Assembly: GCA_016235165.1 (NCBI GenBank)
Contig: JACRLX010000050.1
Span: 1-64,000 of the forward strand
Source of the DNA: Rhodocyclales bacterium
Lineage (GTDB): Bacteria; Pseudomonadota; Gammaproteobacteria; Burkholderiales; Rhodocyclaceae
Reading direction: 5' to 3'
DNA length: 64,000 bases
In this document: piece after piece, positions 1-9,579 of the stretch
Layout of the letters: each line of letters starts with the position of its first letter
Numbering within the stretch: position 1 is the first letter of the stretch
The notes under the pieces: generated by a model
Told to the model about the DNA's origin: nothing
The model's input: only the letters and a program-made list of their open reading frames with translations
Database searches by the model: none
Position numbers and translations under genes: made by a program

Positions 1-135
1 ATCGGGGGTTGGGGGTGGTCCGTCCAGAATTCGCCAGATTGATCAAAATTCGATCAGCTCGCCTTGGCGGCACCCAACTCTATCCGTTACCCATATCTCC
101 CGGCCACTCCTTCACGGGCCTGTGAAATATCCGGG

Positions 136-2016
136 CTAGCGAGATATGAATCGCGCGGCGTCGCCGCGCCTTGCATCGCATCCCGATTTGATCCCGGCGC
201 CACCGTCGCATGATTGTGAACACGCCCTAGCCTCGCCACCGCGTTCGTCCCACCGGGGCCGGGCGGCAATGGCGTTGCTGAGCGCGGCGCGCAGCCGTGC
301 CGGTTTGATCGGCTTGTGCAATACCACCAGGCCGGCCTCGTGGGCGGCCCGCAGGGCGGCCTGGCTGGTGTCGCCGGTGACCAGCAGCGCGGGCAGGTCG
401 GCGTCATGGCGTGTGCGCAGGGCGGCGATGGTGTCGATGCCATTGCCCGGCCCCGGCAGGCCGACGTCGCAAACCACCGCGTCGAGCGTATCGTGCAGCG
501 CGGCGTCCACGGCCATGGCCTCGGCCATCGAGCCCGCCGTGCTTACCTCGCATCCCCAGTCCTGCAAGAGGGTTTGCAGGCCGGCGCGGATCGCCGCTTC
601 ATCCTCGACGACGAGGACGCGGCGGCCGTCGAGACCGGCGGTGGCGAGTACCGACTCCATGTCCATGGTGCCCGGCTCGAGCGGCAGCGCCATCTGCGCC
701 ACGGGCACGGTGACGGAAAAGCAGGAGCCGCGTCCCGGCACGGAGCGCAGGTTCAGCGCGTGGCCGAGCAGACGCGTCACGCGTTCGACGATGGCGAGGC
801 CAAGTCCGATGCCCTGGCGCCGGTCGCGGGCCTCGTTGCCGATCTGGTAGAACTCGCCGAAGATCGCCGTGTGCTGGTCGACGGCGATGCCGATGCCGGT
901 GTCGAAGACACCGATCCGCAGCATTCCGCCGCGGCGCCGGCAGGCCAGCAGGACCCGGCCTTCGGGGGTGTAGCGGATCGCGTTCGACAGCAGGTTGCGC
1001 AGTACCTGGCCGAGCAGGGCGGGGTCGCTGCGCACGACCGCCGTGCAGGGCCGGACGCGCAGCGCGATGCCCTTTTGCGCGGCGATCGGCGTAAACTCCC
1101 GCGCCATTTCATCGAGCAGCGTTTGTAGCGGAAAAGCGCGGCAATCCACGCTGACGACGTTGGCGTCGAGCTTGGATACGTCGAGCAGGGCGCCCAGCAG
1201 GGTCGCCATGGCCTCGGCCGACTGCCGCGCGCTGGTCAGCAATTCGGCGCCGCGCGCGGTCTGCGTTTCGCGCGCCAGCAGTTCGTGGAAGATGGCCAGA
1301 GCCTGCATCGGCTGGCGCAGGTCATGGCTGGCTGCGGCGAGGAAGCGCGCCTTGCTGCGGTAGGCCTGCTCGGCGACGTCGCGCTGCACGGTCAGCTCGC
1401 CGGCCAGCGCCTCGTTGCGGAAGCGCAGTTGCTGGGCCTCGATGAAGATGCGATTGCGCTTGACCGCCTGCCATAGCGTGATCGGCAGGAAGATCAGCAG
1501 CATCGCGCCGAGTATCGTGTGCAGGCGATCGCCGACCGTCAGCAGCCATGCCGTCGGCGGCACGAGGGACGCGAGGATGTAGGCGCGCGACGGCGGTACG
1601 TAGGCGAAGCCCTCCGCGGCATTGACCGAGGCCGAGACCGTGATCACGGTCAGGATCAAGAGCTGGGACTCGGTCGGCAGGTGGGTCAGCATCGCCGTGT
1701 TGGCAAAGCCCCAGCAGACGCCGGCGAGGGCGCCGGTGACCGCCTGGCTGCGGCCCCATTGCGCCGTGCTGCGGCTGTATGGCGCGCTGCGGTAGCGCTT
1801 CACCTGCCAGGCGCGCACCAGGGTGACGGCGTAGAGCGCGAACAGGGCCGGCTGCCAGGTCCAGGCCGGAATGCCCTCGTGCACGACATACACGAGCAGG
1901 CTCAGCACCAGGGCACCGGCGAGGTTCTGGTCGTTGGTTTCGCGGAAGAAGGCCTTGATCTGCTCCGCCTCGACGGCGTCGCGTTCCTCTGCCGAAATAA
2001 AACCGCTGTTCATCAT
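136..2016 (-). CDS. Membrane hybrid histidine kinase (HisKA-HATPase-receiver)
   Basis: A 626-residue membrane-bound sensor kinase with its own receiver. Hydrophobic segments fill residues 30-185 (about five or six helices). A coiled linker leads to the H-box AASHDLRQPMQAL, with the phospho-acceptor at about His231. The ATP-binding domain follows, with an N box (LLSNAIRYTP) and a G box (GIGLGLAIVERV). From about residue 470 a receiver domain shows VVEDE, the acceptor Asp in VVCDVGLPG, and the conserved Lys in HKPIKP. The frame stays open well upstream, but that extension is antisense to ubiD. The MM start at 2016 directly precedes the membrane domain, so it was chosen, although no Shine-Dalgarno is evident. 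The gene is divergent from ubiD. The signal sensed is unknown. Confidence 0.85.
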   Translation of the reverse strand: MMNSGFISAEERDAVEAEQIKAFFRETNDQNLAGALVLSLLVYVVHEGIPAWTWQPALFALYAVTLVRAWQVKRYRSAPYSRSTAQWGRSQAVTGALAGVCWGFANTAMLTHLPTESQLLILTVITVSASVNAAEGFAYVPPSRAYILASLVPPTAWLLTVGDRLHTILGAMLLIFLPITLWQAVKRNRIFIEAQQLRFRNEALAGELTVQRDVAEQAYRSKARFLAAASHDLRQPMQALAIFHELLARETQTARGAELLTSARQSAEAMATLLGALLDVSKLDANVVSVDCRAFPLQTLLDEMAREFTPIAAQKGIALRVRPCTAVVRSDPALLGQVLRNLLSNAIRYTPEGRVLLACRRRGGMLRIGVFDTGIGIAVDQHTAIFGEFYQIGNEARDRRQGIGLGLAIVERVTRLLGHALNLRSVPGRGSCFSVTVPVAQMALPLEPGTMDMESVLATAGLDGRRVLVVEDEAAIRAGLQTLLQDWGCEVSTAGSMAEAMAVDAALHDTLDAVVCDVGLPGPGNGIDTIAALRTRHDADLPALLVTGDTSQAALRAAHEAGLVVLHKPIKPARLRAALSNAIAARPRWDERGGEARACSQSCDGGAGIKSGCDARRGDAARFISR

Positions 2017-2124
2017 GTGTGGGGGGAGGTAGGGGAGATCGATGGTAGCCGACAATTGCGCCGCGGGCGCGGGCCGCCGTGCCGCGGGCGCCGACTTTCG
2101 ACGGCGGACGGTTAAAATCAAAAA

Positions 2125-3615
2125 ATGAAATACGCCGACCTGCGCGACTTCGTCCGCCAGCTTGAGGCCATCGGCCAGCTCAAGCGCATTACGGTGGAGG
2201 TCGATCCCGTACTGGAGATGACCGAGATCGCCGATCGCGTGCTGCGTGCCGGCGGTCCCGCCCTGCTCTTCGAGCAGCCCAAAGGCCACGCCATGCCGGT
2301 GCTGGCCAACCTGTTCGGCACGCCCGAGCGGGTGGCCATGGGCATCGCCATGGGCGCCGACGCCGACGATCGCGGCGGCGCCTGGAAGGCCCGCCTGCGC
2401 GGCGTCGGCGAACTGCTGGCCACCCTCAAGGAGCCGGATCCGCCCAAGGGCCTGCGGGACGCCTGGGACAAGCTGCCAGTGCTCAAGCAGGTGCTCAACA
2501 TGGCGCCGAGAGTCGTCTTCTCGGCGCCCTGCCAGGAAGTCGTCTGGCAGGGCAAGGATCTCGATCTGGCCCGCCTGCCGATCCAGACCTGCTGGCCGGG
2601 CGATGCGGCACCGCTGATCACCTGGGGCCTGGTGGTGACGCGCGGGCCGCACAAGGCGCGGCAGAACCTCGGCATCTATCGCCAGCAAGTGCTCGGCCCG
2701 GACAAGCTGATCATGCGCTGGCTGGCGCATCGCGGCGGCGCGCTGGATTTCCGCGAGCACTGCGCGGCCAGGCCCGGCCAGCCCTTCCCGCTGGCTGTGG
2801 TGATCGGCGCCGATCCGGCGACCATTCTCGGCGCCGTGACGCCGGTGCCGGACACGCTCTCCGAATACCAGTTTGCGGGACTCTTGCGCGGTGCCAAGAC
2901 CGAGGTGGTGAAGTGCCTGGGCTCGGATTTGCAGGTGCCAGCGTCAAGCGAGATCGTGCTCGAAGGCGTGATCCATCCGGGGGAGGTCGCTGCGGAGGGC
3001 CCCTACGGCGACCACACCGGCTACTACAACGAGGTGTCGGAATTCCCGGTATTCACCGTCGAGCGCATCAGCCTGCGTCGCGACGCGATCTACCACTCGA
3101 CCTACACCGGCAAGCCCCCGGACGAGCCGGCGGTGCTTGGCCTTGCTTTGAACGAGGTCTTTGTGCCGTTGTTGCGCAAGACCTTCCCCGAGATCGTCGA
3201 TTTCTACCTGCCGCCCGAGGGCTGCTCCTACCGCATGGCCCTGGTCAGTATCCGGAAGGCCTATCCCGGCCATGCCAGACGGATCATGTTCGGCATCTGG
3301 AGCTTCCTGCGCCAGTTCATGTACACCAAGTTCATCGTCGTGGTGGACGAAGATGTCGATGTGCGTTCCTGGCAGGAGGTGATCTGGGCCCTGACCACCC
3401 GCGTGGACGCGGCGCGCGACACCCTGATCGCCGAGAATACGCCCATCGATTACCTCGATTTCGCTTCACCGCAGGCCGGTCTTGGGAGCAAAATGGGCAT
3501 CGATGCGACGAACAAATGGCCGGGGGAGACCCGTCGCGAATGGGGGCGGCCCATTACAATGGCCCTGGACGTCAAGCGTCGCGTAGACGCACTTTGGGAG
3601 CAATTGGGACTGTAG
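2125..3615 (+). CDS. ubiD: UbiD-family 4-hydroxy-3-polyprenylbenzoate decarboxylase
   Basis: A UbiD-family decarboxylase that uses prenylated FMN, acting in the ubiquinone pathway. At 496 residues it matches the usual length of about 490-500. It starts with [20 protein letters not shown], typical of ubiquinone-pathway UbiD. Also visible are the [14 protein letters not shown] segment with the conserved acidic and aromatic residues of the active site, and a family-typical C-terminus ([10 protein letters not shown]). No Shine-Dalgarno precedes the ATG. Instead the A-rich TTAAAATCAAAAA stretch abuts it, including a TAAAAT hexamer at 2113-2118 that could be a -10 box, so a very short leader is possible. 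The gene stands alone, divergent from the kinase. Confidence 0.93.
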   Translation: MKYADLRDFVRQLEAIGQLKRITVEVDPVLEMTEIADRVLRAGGPALLFEQPKGHAMPVLANLFGTPERVAMGIAMGADADDRGGAWKARLRGVGELLATLKEPDPPKGLRDAWDKLPVLKQVLNMAPRVVFSAPCQEVVWQGKDLDLARLPIQTCWPGDAAPLITWGLVVTRGPHKARQNLGIYRQQVLGPDKLIMRWLAHRGGALDFREHCAARPGQPFPLAVVIGADPATILGAVTPVPDTLSEYQFAGLLRGAKTEVVKCLGSDLQVPASSEIVLEGVIHPGEVAAEGPYGDHTGYYNEVSEFPVFTVERISLRRDAIYHSTYTGKPPDEPAVLGLALNEVFVPLLRKTFPEIVDFYLPPEGCSYRMALVSIRKAYPGHARRIMFGIWSFLRQFMYTKFIVVVDEDVDVRSWQEVIWALTTRVDAARDTLIAENTPIDYLDFASPQAGLGSKMGIDATNKWPGETRREWGRPITMALDVKRRVDALWEQLGL

Positions 3616-3687
3616 GTCCGCACCAGACGGAACCCCGGTCCGAACCGCGCCGGCGTGCCCCGGCGGCGCAGTGTTGGAGGAGGGACG

Positions 3688-4107
3688 ATGACCGAAGTCG
3701 AGACGATTCCAGTGCAAGGGGAAGGCAGTCTGGAAGGCCCGCGTGCCTGGTGCCATGTCATGTACGGCCTGCATGCCGTTTCCGCCGTCGTCGGCATCAT
3801 GACCTCGGCCTGGATCGTCACGGCCTTTCTGTTCAGTTGGCCTTCCATCGTCGCGGTGATCATCAACTACCTGACCCGCGACCGGGTACGCGGCACCTGG
3901 CTGGCGACCCACTGGCGCTGGCAGATGCGCACCGTCGGATTTGCCGTTGCCTGGCTGCTGGTGACGGGATTGCTGTTCGTCACCTTCATCGGCATTCCGC
4001 TTGCCATCCTGGTCATCGTCAGCACCGGACTGTGGGTGCTCTATCGCGTGATTCGCGGCTGGCTCGCGTTGCTCGACCGGCGGGCGATGCCGGTGCCGGC
4101 CGCCTGA
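3688..4107 (+). CDS. Small multi-pass membrane protein (COG3671/DUF4870-like)
   Basis: A 139-residue inner-membrane protein with about three hydrophobic helices. The first is at residues 30-60 (VSAVVGIMTSAWIVTAFLF), followed by the conserved loop with DRVRGTWLATHWRWQMRT, then a long hairpin from about 85 to 125. This layout matches the uncharacterised COG3671/DUF4870 membrane family, and no catalytic motif is visible. The start at 3688 was chosen because GGAGGAGGG lies just upstream. A 33-base upstream extension lacks a ribosome site. It lies 72 bases after ubiD and 31 bases before the algH-like gene in the same direction. Function unknown. Confidence 0.7.
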   Translation: MTEVETIPVQGEGSLEGPRAWCHVMYGLHAVSAVVGIMTSAWIVTAFLFSWPSIVAVIINYLTRDRVRGTWLATHWRWQMRTVGFAVAWLLVTGLLFVTFIGIPLAILVIVSTGLWVLYRVIRGWLALLDRRAMPVPAA

Positions 4108-4138
4108 AGCGCGGGCGGCGCGTGCCGGCCACCCGTCG

Positions 4139-4771
4139 ATGCGCCGCCTTGCCTGTTTTCTGGTCCTGGTTTGCCTGGGCTTGCCGGGCGCGCCGGCCCA
4201 GGCTGCGGAGGAAGCCGCGCCCAGCCGCTCGGTGCTGCTGATCGCCAACGAAGACATGGAAGACCCGCGCTTCCGCCAGACCGTGGTGCTGGTCACCCGT
4301 CATGGCAGGAGCCGGTCGACCATTGGCGTCATCCTCAACCGCCCCTCCGAAGTGCGCCTGGACCAGGTGTTTCCGGATTTCGCGCATTCCTCTACCGAGC
4401 ATCGCCTGCATTACGGCGGCCCGGTGGCGCAGGGGCAGATCGTGTTTCTGGTGCGCGGCGACGTGGTGCCCAAGGCGGCCATCACCCTGGCCGACAAGCT
4501 GTATATCAGCAGTGACGGCCAGAGCCTGAAGCGCTTGTTGCTGAGCCCGACGCCGCCCGACCGCCTGCGCGTGTTCGACGGCTTTGCCAGCTGGGCGCCG
4601 GGGCAGCTCGAACAGGAACTCGACCGTGGCGACTGGTATCTGCTGCCGGTCGATGCCGACACCGTCTTCAACCTGCCTGCCGGCGAAATCTGGGAACGCC
4701 TGCTGCGACGCGCTACCCAGCGCATGGTGCGTGCCTGGCGTCCCGGCGCGCTGGCACTGGGCGGCGATTAG
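4139..4771 (+). CDS. YqgE/AlgH family protein with N-terminal signal peptide
   Basis: A 210-residue YqgE/AlgH-fold protein. The domain begins at about residue 30 with SVLLIANEDMEDPRFRQTVV, the usual start of the family, followed by GVILNRPSEV and HYGGPV. The C-terminus has the WAPGQLEQELDRGDWYLLP block. Unlike most cytoplasmic members (about 185 residues), it carries a convincing signal peptide (LACFLVLVCLGLPGAPAQA), which implies export. The family's biochemical role is unresolved. In many proteobacteria it sits next to a Holliday junction resolvase (ruvX), but that gene is not adjacent here. Confidence 0.85.
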   Translation: MRRLACFLVLVCLGLPGAPAQAAEEAAPSRSVLLIANEDMEDPRFRQTVVLVTRHGRSRSTIGVILNRPSEVRLDQVFPDFAHSSTEHRLHYGGPVAQGQIVFLVRGDVVPKAAITLADKLYISSDGQSLKRLLLSPTPPDRLRVFDGFASWAPGQLEQELDRGDWYLLPVDADTVFNLPAGEIWERLLRRATQRMVRAWRPGALALGGD

Positions 4772-4846
4772 GCGCCGCCGACTACTCCGCCGCCTGCGCG
4801 TCCCGCATACTGCGCGGCCTCGGAGTCCCGCCAACAAGGAAGCGCC

Positions 4847-5005
4847 ATGACCGTCTGCCCCATCGCCATCGTCGCCGGTTGCCGGAAGTGCCCGGCCTTC
4901 AAGGTTTGTCCGCTCAAGAGAGTGCTCGGCGACGCACCGCCCGAGGCCGCAATCGCGGAGCCGGCCGCCAAAGCGCGCAAGCCGGCAGTGCGGAAGAAGA
5001 AGTAG
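4847..5005 (+). CDS. Small cysteine-motif protein, unknown function
   Basis: A 52-residue protein. The first 25 residues hold four cysteines spaced C-x7-C-x2-C-x5-C (MTVCPIAIVAGCRKC then PAFKVCPLK), suited to binding a metal or Fe-S centre. The rest is Ala/Pro/Lys-rich and ends in a basic tail. AAGGA lies six bases before the ATG, supporting translation. It is 75 bases after the algH-like gene and just before the urea-transport regulatory region. Not assignable to a named family from sequence alone. Confidence 0.55.
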   Translation: MTVCPIAIVAGCRKCPAFKVCPLKRVLGDAPPEAAIAEPAAKARKPAVRKKK

Positions 5006-5029
5006 CACTGCGATCCCTGCAAGATTGAG

Positions 5030-5076
5030 CGCACCATAATGGAGCGCGGATTTTCCAGCCCCCCCAACTTGGTGCG
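5030..5076. promoter_or_regulatory. Two tandem NtrC-like binding sites upstream of urtA
   Basis: Two dyads resemble the NtrC site GCACC-N5-GGTGC. Site 1 (5030-5046) reads CGCACC-ATAAT-GGAGCG with one half-site mismatch. Site 2 (5060-5076) has a perfect right half, GGTGCG, and a degenerate left half, CCCCC. Their centres are 30 bases apart, about three helical turns, so both would face the same side of the DNA. They lie about 130-170 bases before the expected start of transcription, the normal enhancer distance for a sigma-54 promoter. Confidence 0.6.
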
Positions 5077-5178
5077 CCACGGTTTTCCGCTGCCGGTGCT
5101 TGCCCGGTTTCGCAAATTTGAGGCTTAAACCAGCTACAACAGCGGATTGCGGCACTTTGGTCGCCGCCGTTTGCTGCA

Positions 5179-5194
5179 TGGCACGCCCTTCGCT
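5179..5194 (+). promoter_or_regulatory. Sigma-54 (-24/-12) promoter for urtA
   Basis: TGGCACGccctTCGCT matches the sigma-54 consensus TGGCACG-N4-TTGCW at every position but one. The invariant GG and GC are at the correct spacing. It lies 65 bases before the urtA ATG and downstream of two NtrC-like sites. This predicts nitrogen-limitation control of the urea importer and, by read-through, perhaps of urease. Confidence 0.7.
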
Positions 5195-5259
5195 ATGTAA
5201 GGACCGCACCGTTTCCATTCAGACGGTTTGTCCTCATCCATTCATCGAAAGGGGTAACC

Positions 5260-6537
5260 ATGCAACGTCGCAATTTCGTCAAGGCCACCGCCCTCACCGT
5301 CGCGCTTGCCGCCGCCGGCTTCGTCACCCAGCCCGCCGTCGCCGCCGACACCATCAAGGTAGGCATCCTGCATTCGCTGTCGGGGACGATGGCAATTTCG
5401 GAGACGGCACTCAAGGAAACCGCGCTGATGGCGATCGAGGAGATCAACGCCAAGGGTGGCGTGATGGGCAAGAAGCTGGAACCCGTGGTGGTCGACCCCG
5501 CCTCCAACTGGCCGCTGTTCGCCGAGAAGGCGCGCCAGTTGCTGACCCAGGACAAGGTCGCGGTGACCTTCGGCTGCTGGACCTCGGTCTCGCGCAAGTC
5601 GGTGAACCCGGTGTTCAAGGAACTCAACGGCCTGCTGTTCTACCCCGTCCAGTATGAGGGCGAAGAGCTTGAGAAGAACGTCTTCTATACCGGCGCCGCG
5701 CCCAACCAGCAGGCCATTCCGGCGGTCGAATACCTGATGAGCAAGGATGGCGGCTCGGCCAAGCGCTGGGTCCTGCTCGGCACCGACTACGTCTATCCGC
5801 GCACCACCAACAAGATCCTGCGCGCCTTCCTCAAGAGCAAGGGCGTCGCCGAAGCCGACATCATGGAGGAATACACCCCCTTCGGCCACAGCGACTACCA
5901 GACCATCATCGCCAAGATCAAGAAGTTCGCCGGCGAGGGCAAGAAGACCGCCGTGGTGTCGACCATCAATGGCGACTCCAACGTGCCCTTCTACAAGGAA
6001 CTCGGCAATGCCGGCCTGAAGGCGACCGATGTACCGGTGGTGGCCTTCTCGGTCGGTGAAGAGGAACTGCGCGGCGTCGATACCAAGCCGCTGGTCGGCC
6101 ACCTGGCTGCGTGGAACTACTTCCAGTCGATCAAGAACCCGGAGAATGACAAGTTCATCAAGCAGTACCGCGACTGGGCCAAGAAGCAGAAGCTGCCCAA
6201 GGCCGAGACGGTCGTCACCAACGATCCGATGGAAGCCACCTACATCGGCATCCACATGTGGAAGCAGGCGGTCGAGAAGGCCAAGAGCACCGATACCGAC
6301 AAGGTCATCGCGGCCATGGCCGGCCAGAGCTTCAAGGCGCCGTCGGGCTTCACCATCAAGATGGACGAGAAGAACCACCACCTGCACCGCGCCGTGTTCA
6401 TCGGCGAAGTCAAGGCCGACGGCCAGTTCAACGTGGTGTGGAAGACCAAGGGCCCGGTCAAGGCCCAGCCGTGGTCGCCCTTCATTGCCGGCAACGACAA
6501 GAAGAAGGACGAGCCCGAGGTCAGCAAGGGCAAGTAA
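5260..6537 (+). CDS. urtA: Urea ABC transporter, periplasmic urea-binding protein UrtA
   Basis: The periplasmic substrate-binding component of the high-affinity urea importer. It has 425 residues with an N-terminal export signal starting MQRRNFVK (an RR-x-F pattern compatible with Tat) and ending near VAADT. The mature part begins IKVGILHSLSGTMAISE, then FGCWTSVSRKSVNPVF and LFYPVQYEGEE, blocks characteristic of UrtA within the branched-chain amino-acid-binding family. An AAGGGG ribosome site precedes the ATG. It is the first gene after the sigma-54 promoter and NtrC-like sites. Confidence 0.95.
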   Translation: MQRRNFVKATALTVALAAAGFVTQPAVAADTIKVGILHSLSGTMAISETALKETALMAIEEINAKGGVMGKKLEPVVVDPASNWPLFAEKARQLLTQDKVAVTFGCWTSVSRKSVNPVFKELNGLLFYPVQYEGEELEKNVFYTGAAPNQQAIPAVEYLMSKDGGSAKRWVLLGTDYVYPRTTNKILRAFLKSKGVAEADIMEEYTPFGHSDYQTIIAKIKKFAGEGKKTAVVSTINGDSNVPFYKELGNAGLKATDVPVVAFSVGEEELRGVDTKPLVGHLAAWNYFQSIKNPENDKFIKQYRDWAKKQKLPKAETVVTNDPMEATYIGIHMWKQAVEKAKSTDTDKVIAAMAGQSFKAPSGFTIKMDEKNHHLHRAVFIGEVKADGQFNVVWKTKGPVKAQPWSPFIAGNDKKKDEPEVSKGK

Positions 6538-6613
6538 GCGTTTTGCGTAGGTAGAGAGAGCAGCAACGATTGCGCGGCCGGCGACGGCCGGCCGCGCCAT
6601 TTTCCCGACATCC

Positions 6614-8119
6614 ATGGTTCCGCGAATCTTCCTCCTGCTGATGCTGCTGCTGGCTTGTGTTGCTCAGGCCGCGCCGAACCCGGCATTGGTGCGCCAGTTG
6701 TCTGCCGAGGAATCCGACGACAGGATCGCCGCCATCCAGAAGCTCGCGCTGACTGCCGAGCCCGAAGCGCTGGCGGTCCTTCAGCAGCTTGCCGACGGCA
6801 CGCTGAAGGACGAGAAGGGCGAGGACATCACCATCAACAACCGCGTGCGCCGCGAACTCGAAGGCGCGCTGGCGGTACTCAAGCTGATCGACCCCGATCC
6901 GGTGGTGCGCTTCAAGGCGGTCAAGGAGATCGCCGGCAATGTGGATGCGGCGATGGCACCGATGCTGGCCAAGGCGCGCGACCGCGAGACCGAACCGAGG
7001 ATCCGTGCCCTGCTGGTCGAGATCCACGCCACGGCCACGCTCAAGGATCCCGATCCGAAGGTGCGCATCGCCGCAGCGAAATCGCTGGCATCGAGCGCCG
7101 ACCCCAACACCAAGGCCATGCTCAAGGCGCAATCCGAACCGGCGAACGAAGCCGAGACCGAGGTGCGCCGCGCTGCCTTCCAGTCCTATCTTGAGGTCAA
7201 GGACAGGCTGACCCTTGCCGAAAACATCGGCCGCGTCTTTTCCGGACTCAGCCTCGGCAGCATCCTGCTGCTCGCCGCGCTGGGCCTGGCCATCACCTAC
7301 GGCGTGATGGGCGTGATCAACATGGCCCACGGCGAGTTGCTGATGATCGGCGCCTATGCCACCTATACGATGCAGGGCCTGTTCCGCAGCTACTTTCCCG
7401 AGCAGCTCGACTGGTACCTGCTGGCCGCCGTGCCGGTGGCCTTCTTCGCCGCCGCCGTAGTCGGCGTGCTGCTCGAACGCACGGTGATCCGCTGGCTCTA
7501 CGGCCGCGCACTGGAAACCCTGCTCGCCACCTGGGGCCTGTCGCTGATGCTGATCCAGGCCGCACGCGTGATCTTCGGCGCGCAAAACGTCGAGGTCGCC
7601 AACCCGAGCTGGATGTCGGGCGGCATAGAGATTCTTCCTTCCATCGTCCTGCCCTTGAATCGCATCGTCATCGTCGGCTTCGCGCTCTTCGTGCTGGCCC
7701 TGGTCTGGGCGCTGATGAACAGGACGCGGCTGGGCATGTTCGTCCGCGCCGTGACGCAGAACCGCGCCATGGCCGGCTGCGTCGGCGTGCCGACCGGGCG
7801 CATCGACACCGTGGCCTTCGCCCTCGGCGCCGGCATCGCGGGGCTGGGCGGCGTCGCCCTGTCGCAGATCGCCAACGTCGGCCCCGACATGGGCCAGGGC
7901 TACATCGTCGATTCCTTCATGGTGGTGGTGCTGGGCGGTGTCGGCCAACTCGCCGGTGCGGTGTGGGCGGCGCTGGGCCTAGGGATAGTCACCAAGTTCA
8001 TCGAAGCCTGGTCCGGCGCCGTGATCGCCAAGATCGTGGTGCTGGTGTTCATCATCATGTTCATCCAGAAGCGTCCGCAGGGGCTGTTCGCCCTCAAGGG
8101 CCGGTTCGTGGAGAGCTAG
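6614..8119 (+). CDS. urtB: Urea ABC transporter permease UrtB
   Basis: An inner-membrane permease of the urea importer, 501 residues. A signal-like helix (FLLLMLLLACVAQAAP) is followed by an extracytoplasmic HEAT-like helical region of about 190 residues, typical of UrtB. The LivH-type permease domain runs from about residue 210 (GLAITYGVMGVINMAHGE). The stop at 8117-8119 is followed one base later by ATGAAA, the left edge of a palindromic element that now separates it from urtC. Without the element, urtB and urtC would nearly abut. Confidence 0.93.
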   Translation: MVPRIFLLLMLLLACVAQAAPNPALVRQLSAEESDDRIAAIQKLALTAEPEALAVLQQLADGTLKDEKGEDITINNRVRRELEGALAVLKLIDPDPVVRFKAVKEIAGNVDAAMAPMLAKARDRETEPRIRALLVEIHATATLKDPDPKVRIAAAKSLASSADPNTKAMLKAQSEPANEAETEVRRAAFQSYLEVKDRLTLAENIGRVFSGLSLGSILLLAALGLAITYGVMGVINMAHGELLMIGAYATYTMQGLFRSYFPEQLDWYLLAAVPVAFFAAAVVGVLLERTVIRWLYGRALETLLATWGLSLMLIQAARVIFGAQNVEVANPSWMSGGIEILPSIVLPLNRIVIVGFALFVLALVWALMNRTRLGMFVRAVTQNRAMAGCVGVPTGRIDTVAFALGAGIAGLGGVALSQIANVGPDMGQGYIVDSFMVVVLGGVGQLAGAVWAALGLGIVTKFIEAWSGAVIAKIVVLVFIIMFIQKRPQGLFALKGRFVES

Positions 8120-8125
8120 GATGAA

Positions 8126-8461
8126 ACCCGTGGCGGATCTTGGGCTGGTGCGGGATCAGGACGGCGGGGGGCTCTGCTCCGCTCCATGTCCTCCGTCGTC
8201 GGCCTGCGGCCGACTCCTCCCCCTTTACTTGCGCGGAGCAGAGCCCCCCACCGTCCCGGTCGGGATACGCCGTCGCGGGTTTTCGGTAGCAAGGCAAAAG
8301 CGTATCCCGCCAAGGATGGCGGGTAGCCGATTCCCGCAGGTACAGGAGGAGGGCCGGTGCTCTTTCGGCCCGGGGGACACGGAGGGAATCGGATACCCGT
8401 CGTCCTTGGCGCCCACCACGGCACGCCGTTTCATCCGTCGCGGGTGGATTGAGCAATCGAG
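8126..8461. repeat. Palindromic insertion element A between urtB and urtC
   Basis: A 336-base element bounded by direct repeats GATGAA (8120-8125 and 8461-8466), the right one containing the urtC start codon. Stem I pairs 8159-8182 with 8233-8256 (23 of 24 positions) and encloses a small hairpin (8198-8214). A central stem pairs GGGATACGC with GCGTATCCC. Stem II pairs 8310-8335 with 8384-8409 (about 23 of 26) around another small hairpin. The loops of stems I and II are reverse complements of one another in outline (GTACAGGAGGAGG against CTCCTCC), so the element is two inverted copies of one module. It shares architecture and much sequence with the element at 14076-14384. Open frames inside it are not convincing genes. 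No transposase is present. It resembles a BIME or MITE; its class is not known to me. Confidence 0.8.
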
Positions 8462-9579
8462 ATGAAGCGCACCCCCTTCATCGTCCGCTTCCTCGGCGCC
8501 ACGCCGAAACAGGGCTGGATAGCGATCGGCATCGCCGCGGCGATCACCATGATCCTGCTGCCGGCGCTGCACCTGCTGGTGCCGACGGGCAGCCCGTTCC
8601 ATGTCTCGGCCTATGTCATCACCCTGGTCGGCAAGATCATGTGCTACGCCATCGTGGCGGTGGCCATGGACCTGATCTGGGGCTACACCGGCATCCTTTC
8701 GCTCGGTCACGGCCTCTTCTTCGCCCTCGGCGGCTACGCCTTCGGCATGTACCTGATGCGCCAGATCGGCCGCGACGGTTCCTATCAGTCGGACCTGCCC
8801 GACTTCATGGTCTTCCTCGACTGGAAGGCGCTGCCCTGGTACTGGACCGGCTCGGATTCGATCCTCTGGGTGCTGTTCCTGGTGCTCACGGTGCCGGCCC
8901 TGGTGGCGCTGATCTTCGGCTTCTTCGCCTTCCGCTCACGGATCAAGGGCGTGTATTTTTCGATCATCACCCAGGCCATGGTCTTCGCCGCCATGCTGTT
9001 CTTCTTTCGCAACGAGACCGGCTTCGGCGGCAACAACGGCTTCACCGATTTCAAGCGCATCCTCGGCTACAGCATCACCGCGCCGGAAATGCGCGTCAGC
9101 CTGTTCGCGCTCACCGCAGCGATGCTGCTGGCGACCCTGGTGCTCGGCCGCTATCTCGTTACCTCCAAGCTCGGCCGCGTACTGGCGGCGATCCGCGACG
9201 CCGAATCACGCGTCATGTTCATCGGCTACAACCCGCTCTACTACAAGCTCTTCATCTGGACCCTGTCGGCGCTGCTGTGCGGCATCGCCGGAGCGCTCTA
9301 CGTGCCGCAGGTCGGCATCATCAATCCCGGCGAGATGTCGCCGGCGAATTCGATCGAAATGGCGATCTGGGTTGCGGTCGGCGGCCGCGGCACGCTGATC
9401 GGGCCGGTGGTCGGCGCCTTCGTGGTCAATCTGGCAAAGAGCTTCTTTACCGTGACCTTTCCCGAGTACTGGCTGTTCTTCCTCGGTGCCATCTTCGTCG
9501 GCGTCACGCTCTGGCTGCCCGACGGCGTGGTGGGCTTGTGGCGCAAGCTGCGTGAGAAGCGCGCAGTGGGAGCCGTAAA

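Noticed and set aside
34-60. FNR-like TTGAT/ATCA half-sites near the left edge
   Set aside because: Spacing does not match the TTGAT-N4-ATCAA consensus and no gene start follows.
2017-2760. In-frame N-terminal extension of the hybrid kinase on the minus strand
   Set aside because: It is antisense to the well-supported ubiD gene and encodes low-complexity His/Gly/Leu-rich sequence; the membrane domain begins right after the MM start at 2016.
5242-6615. Long open frame antisense to urtA
   Set aside because: Codon-shadow of a GC-rich gene; composition is Leu/Gly/Asp/Arg-rich with no domain.
8121-8465. Possible 114-residue gene inside element A
   Set aside because: The peptide is Arg/Gly/Pro-rich, unlike the one in element B despite shared DNA structure, and other frames are equally open; treated as part of the element and discussed as a finding only.
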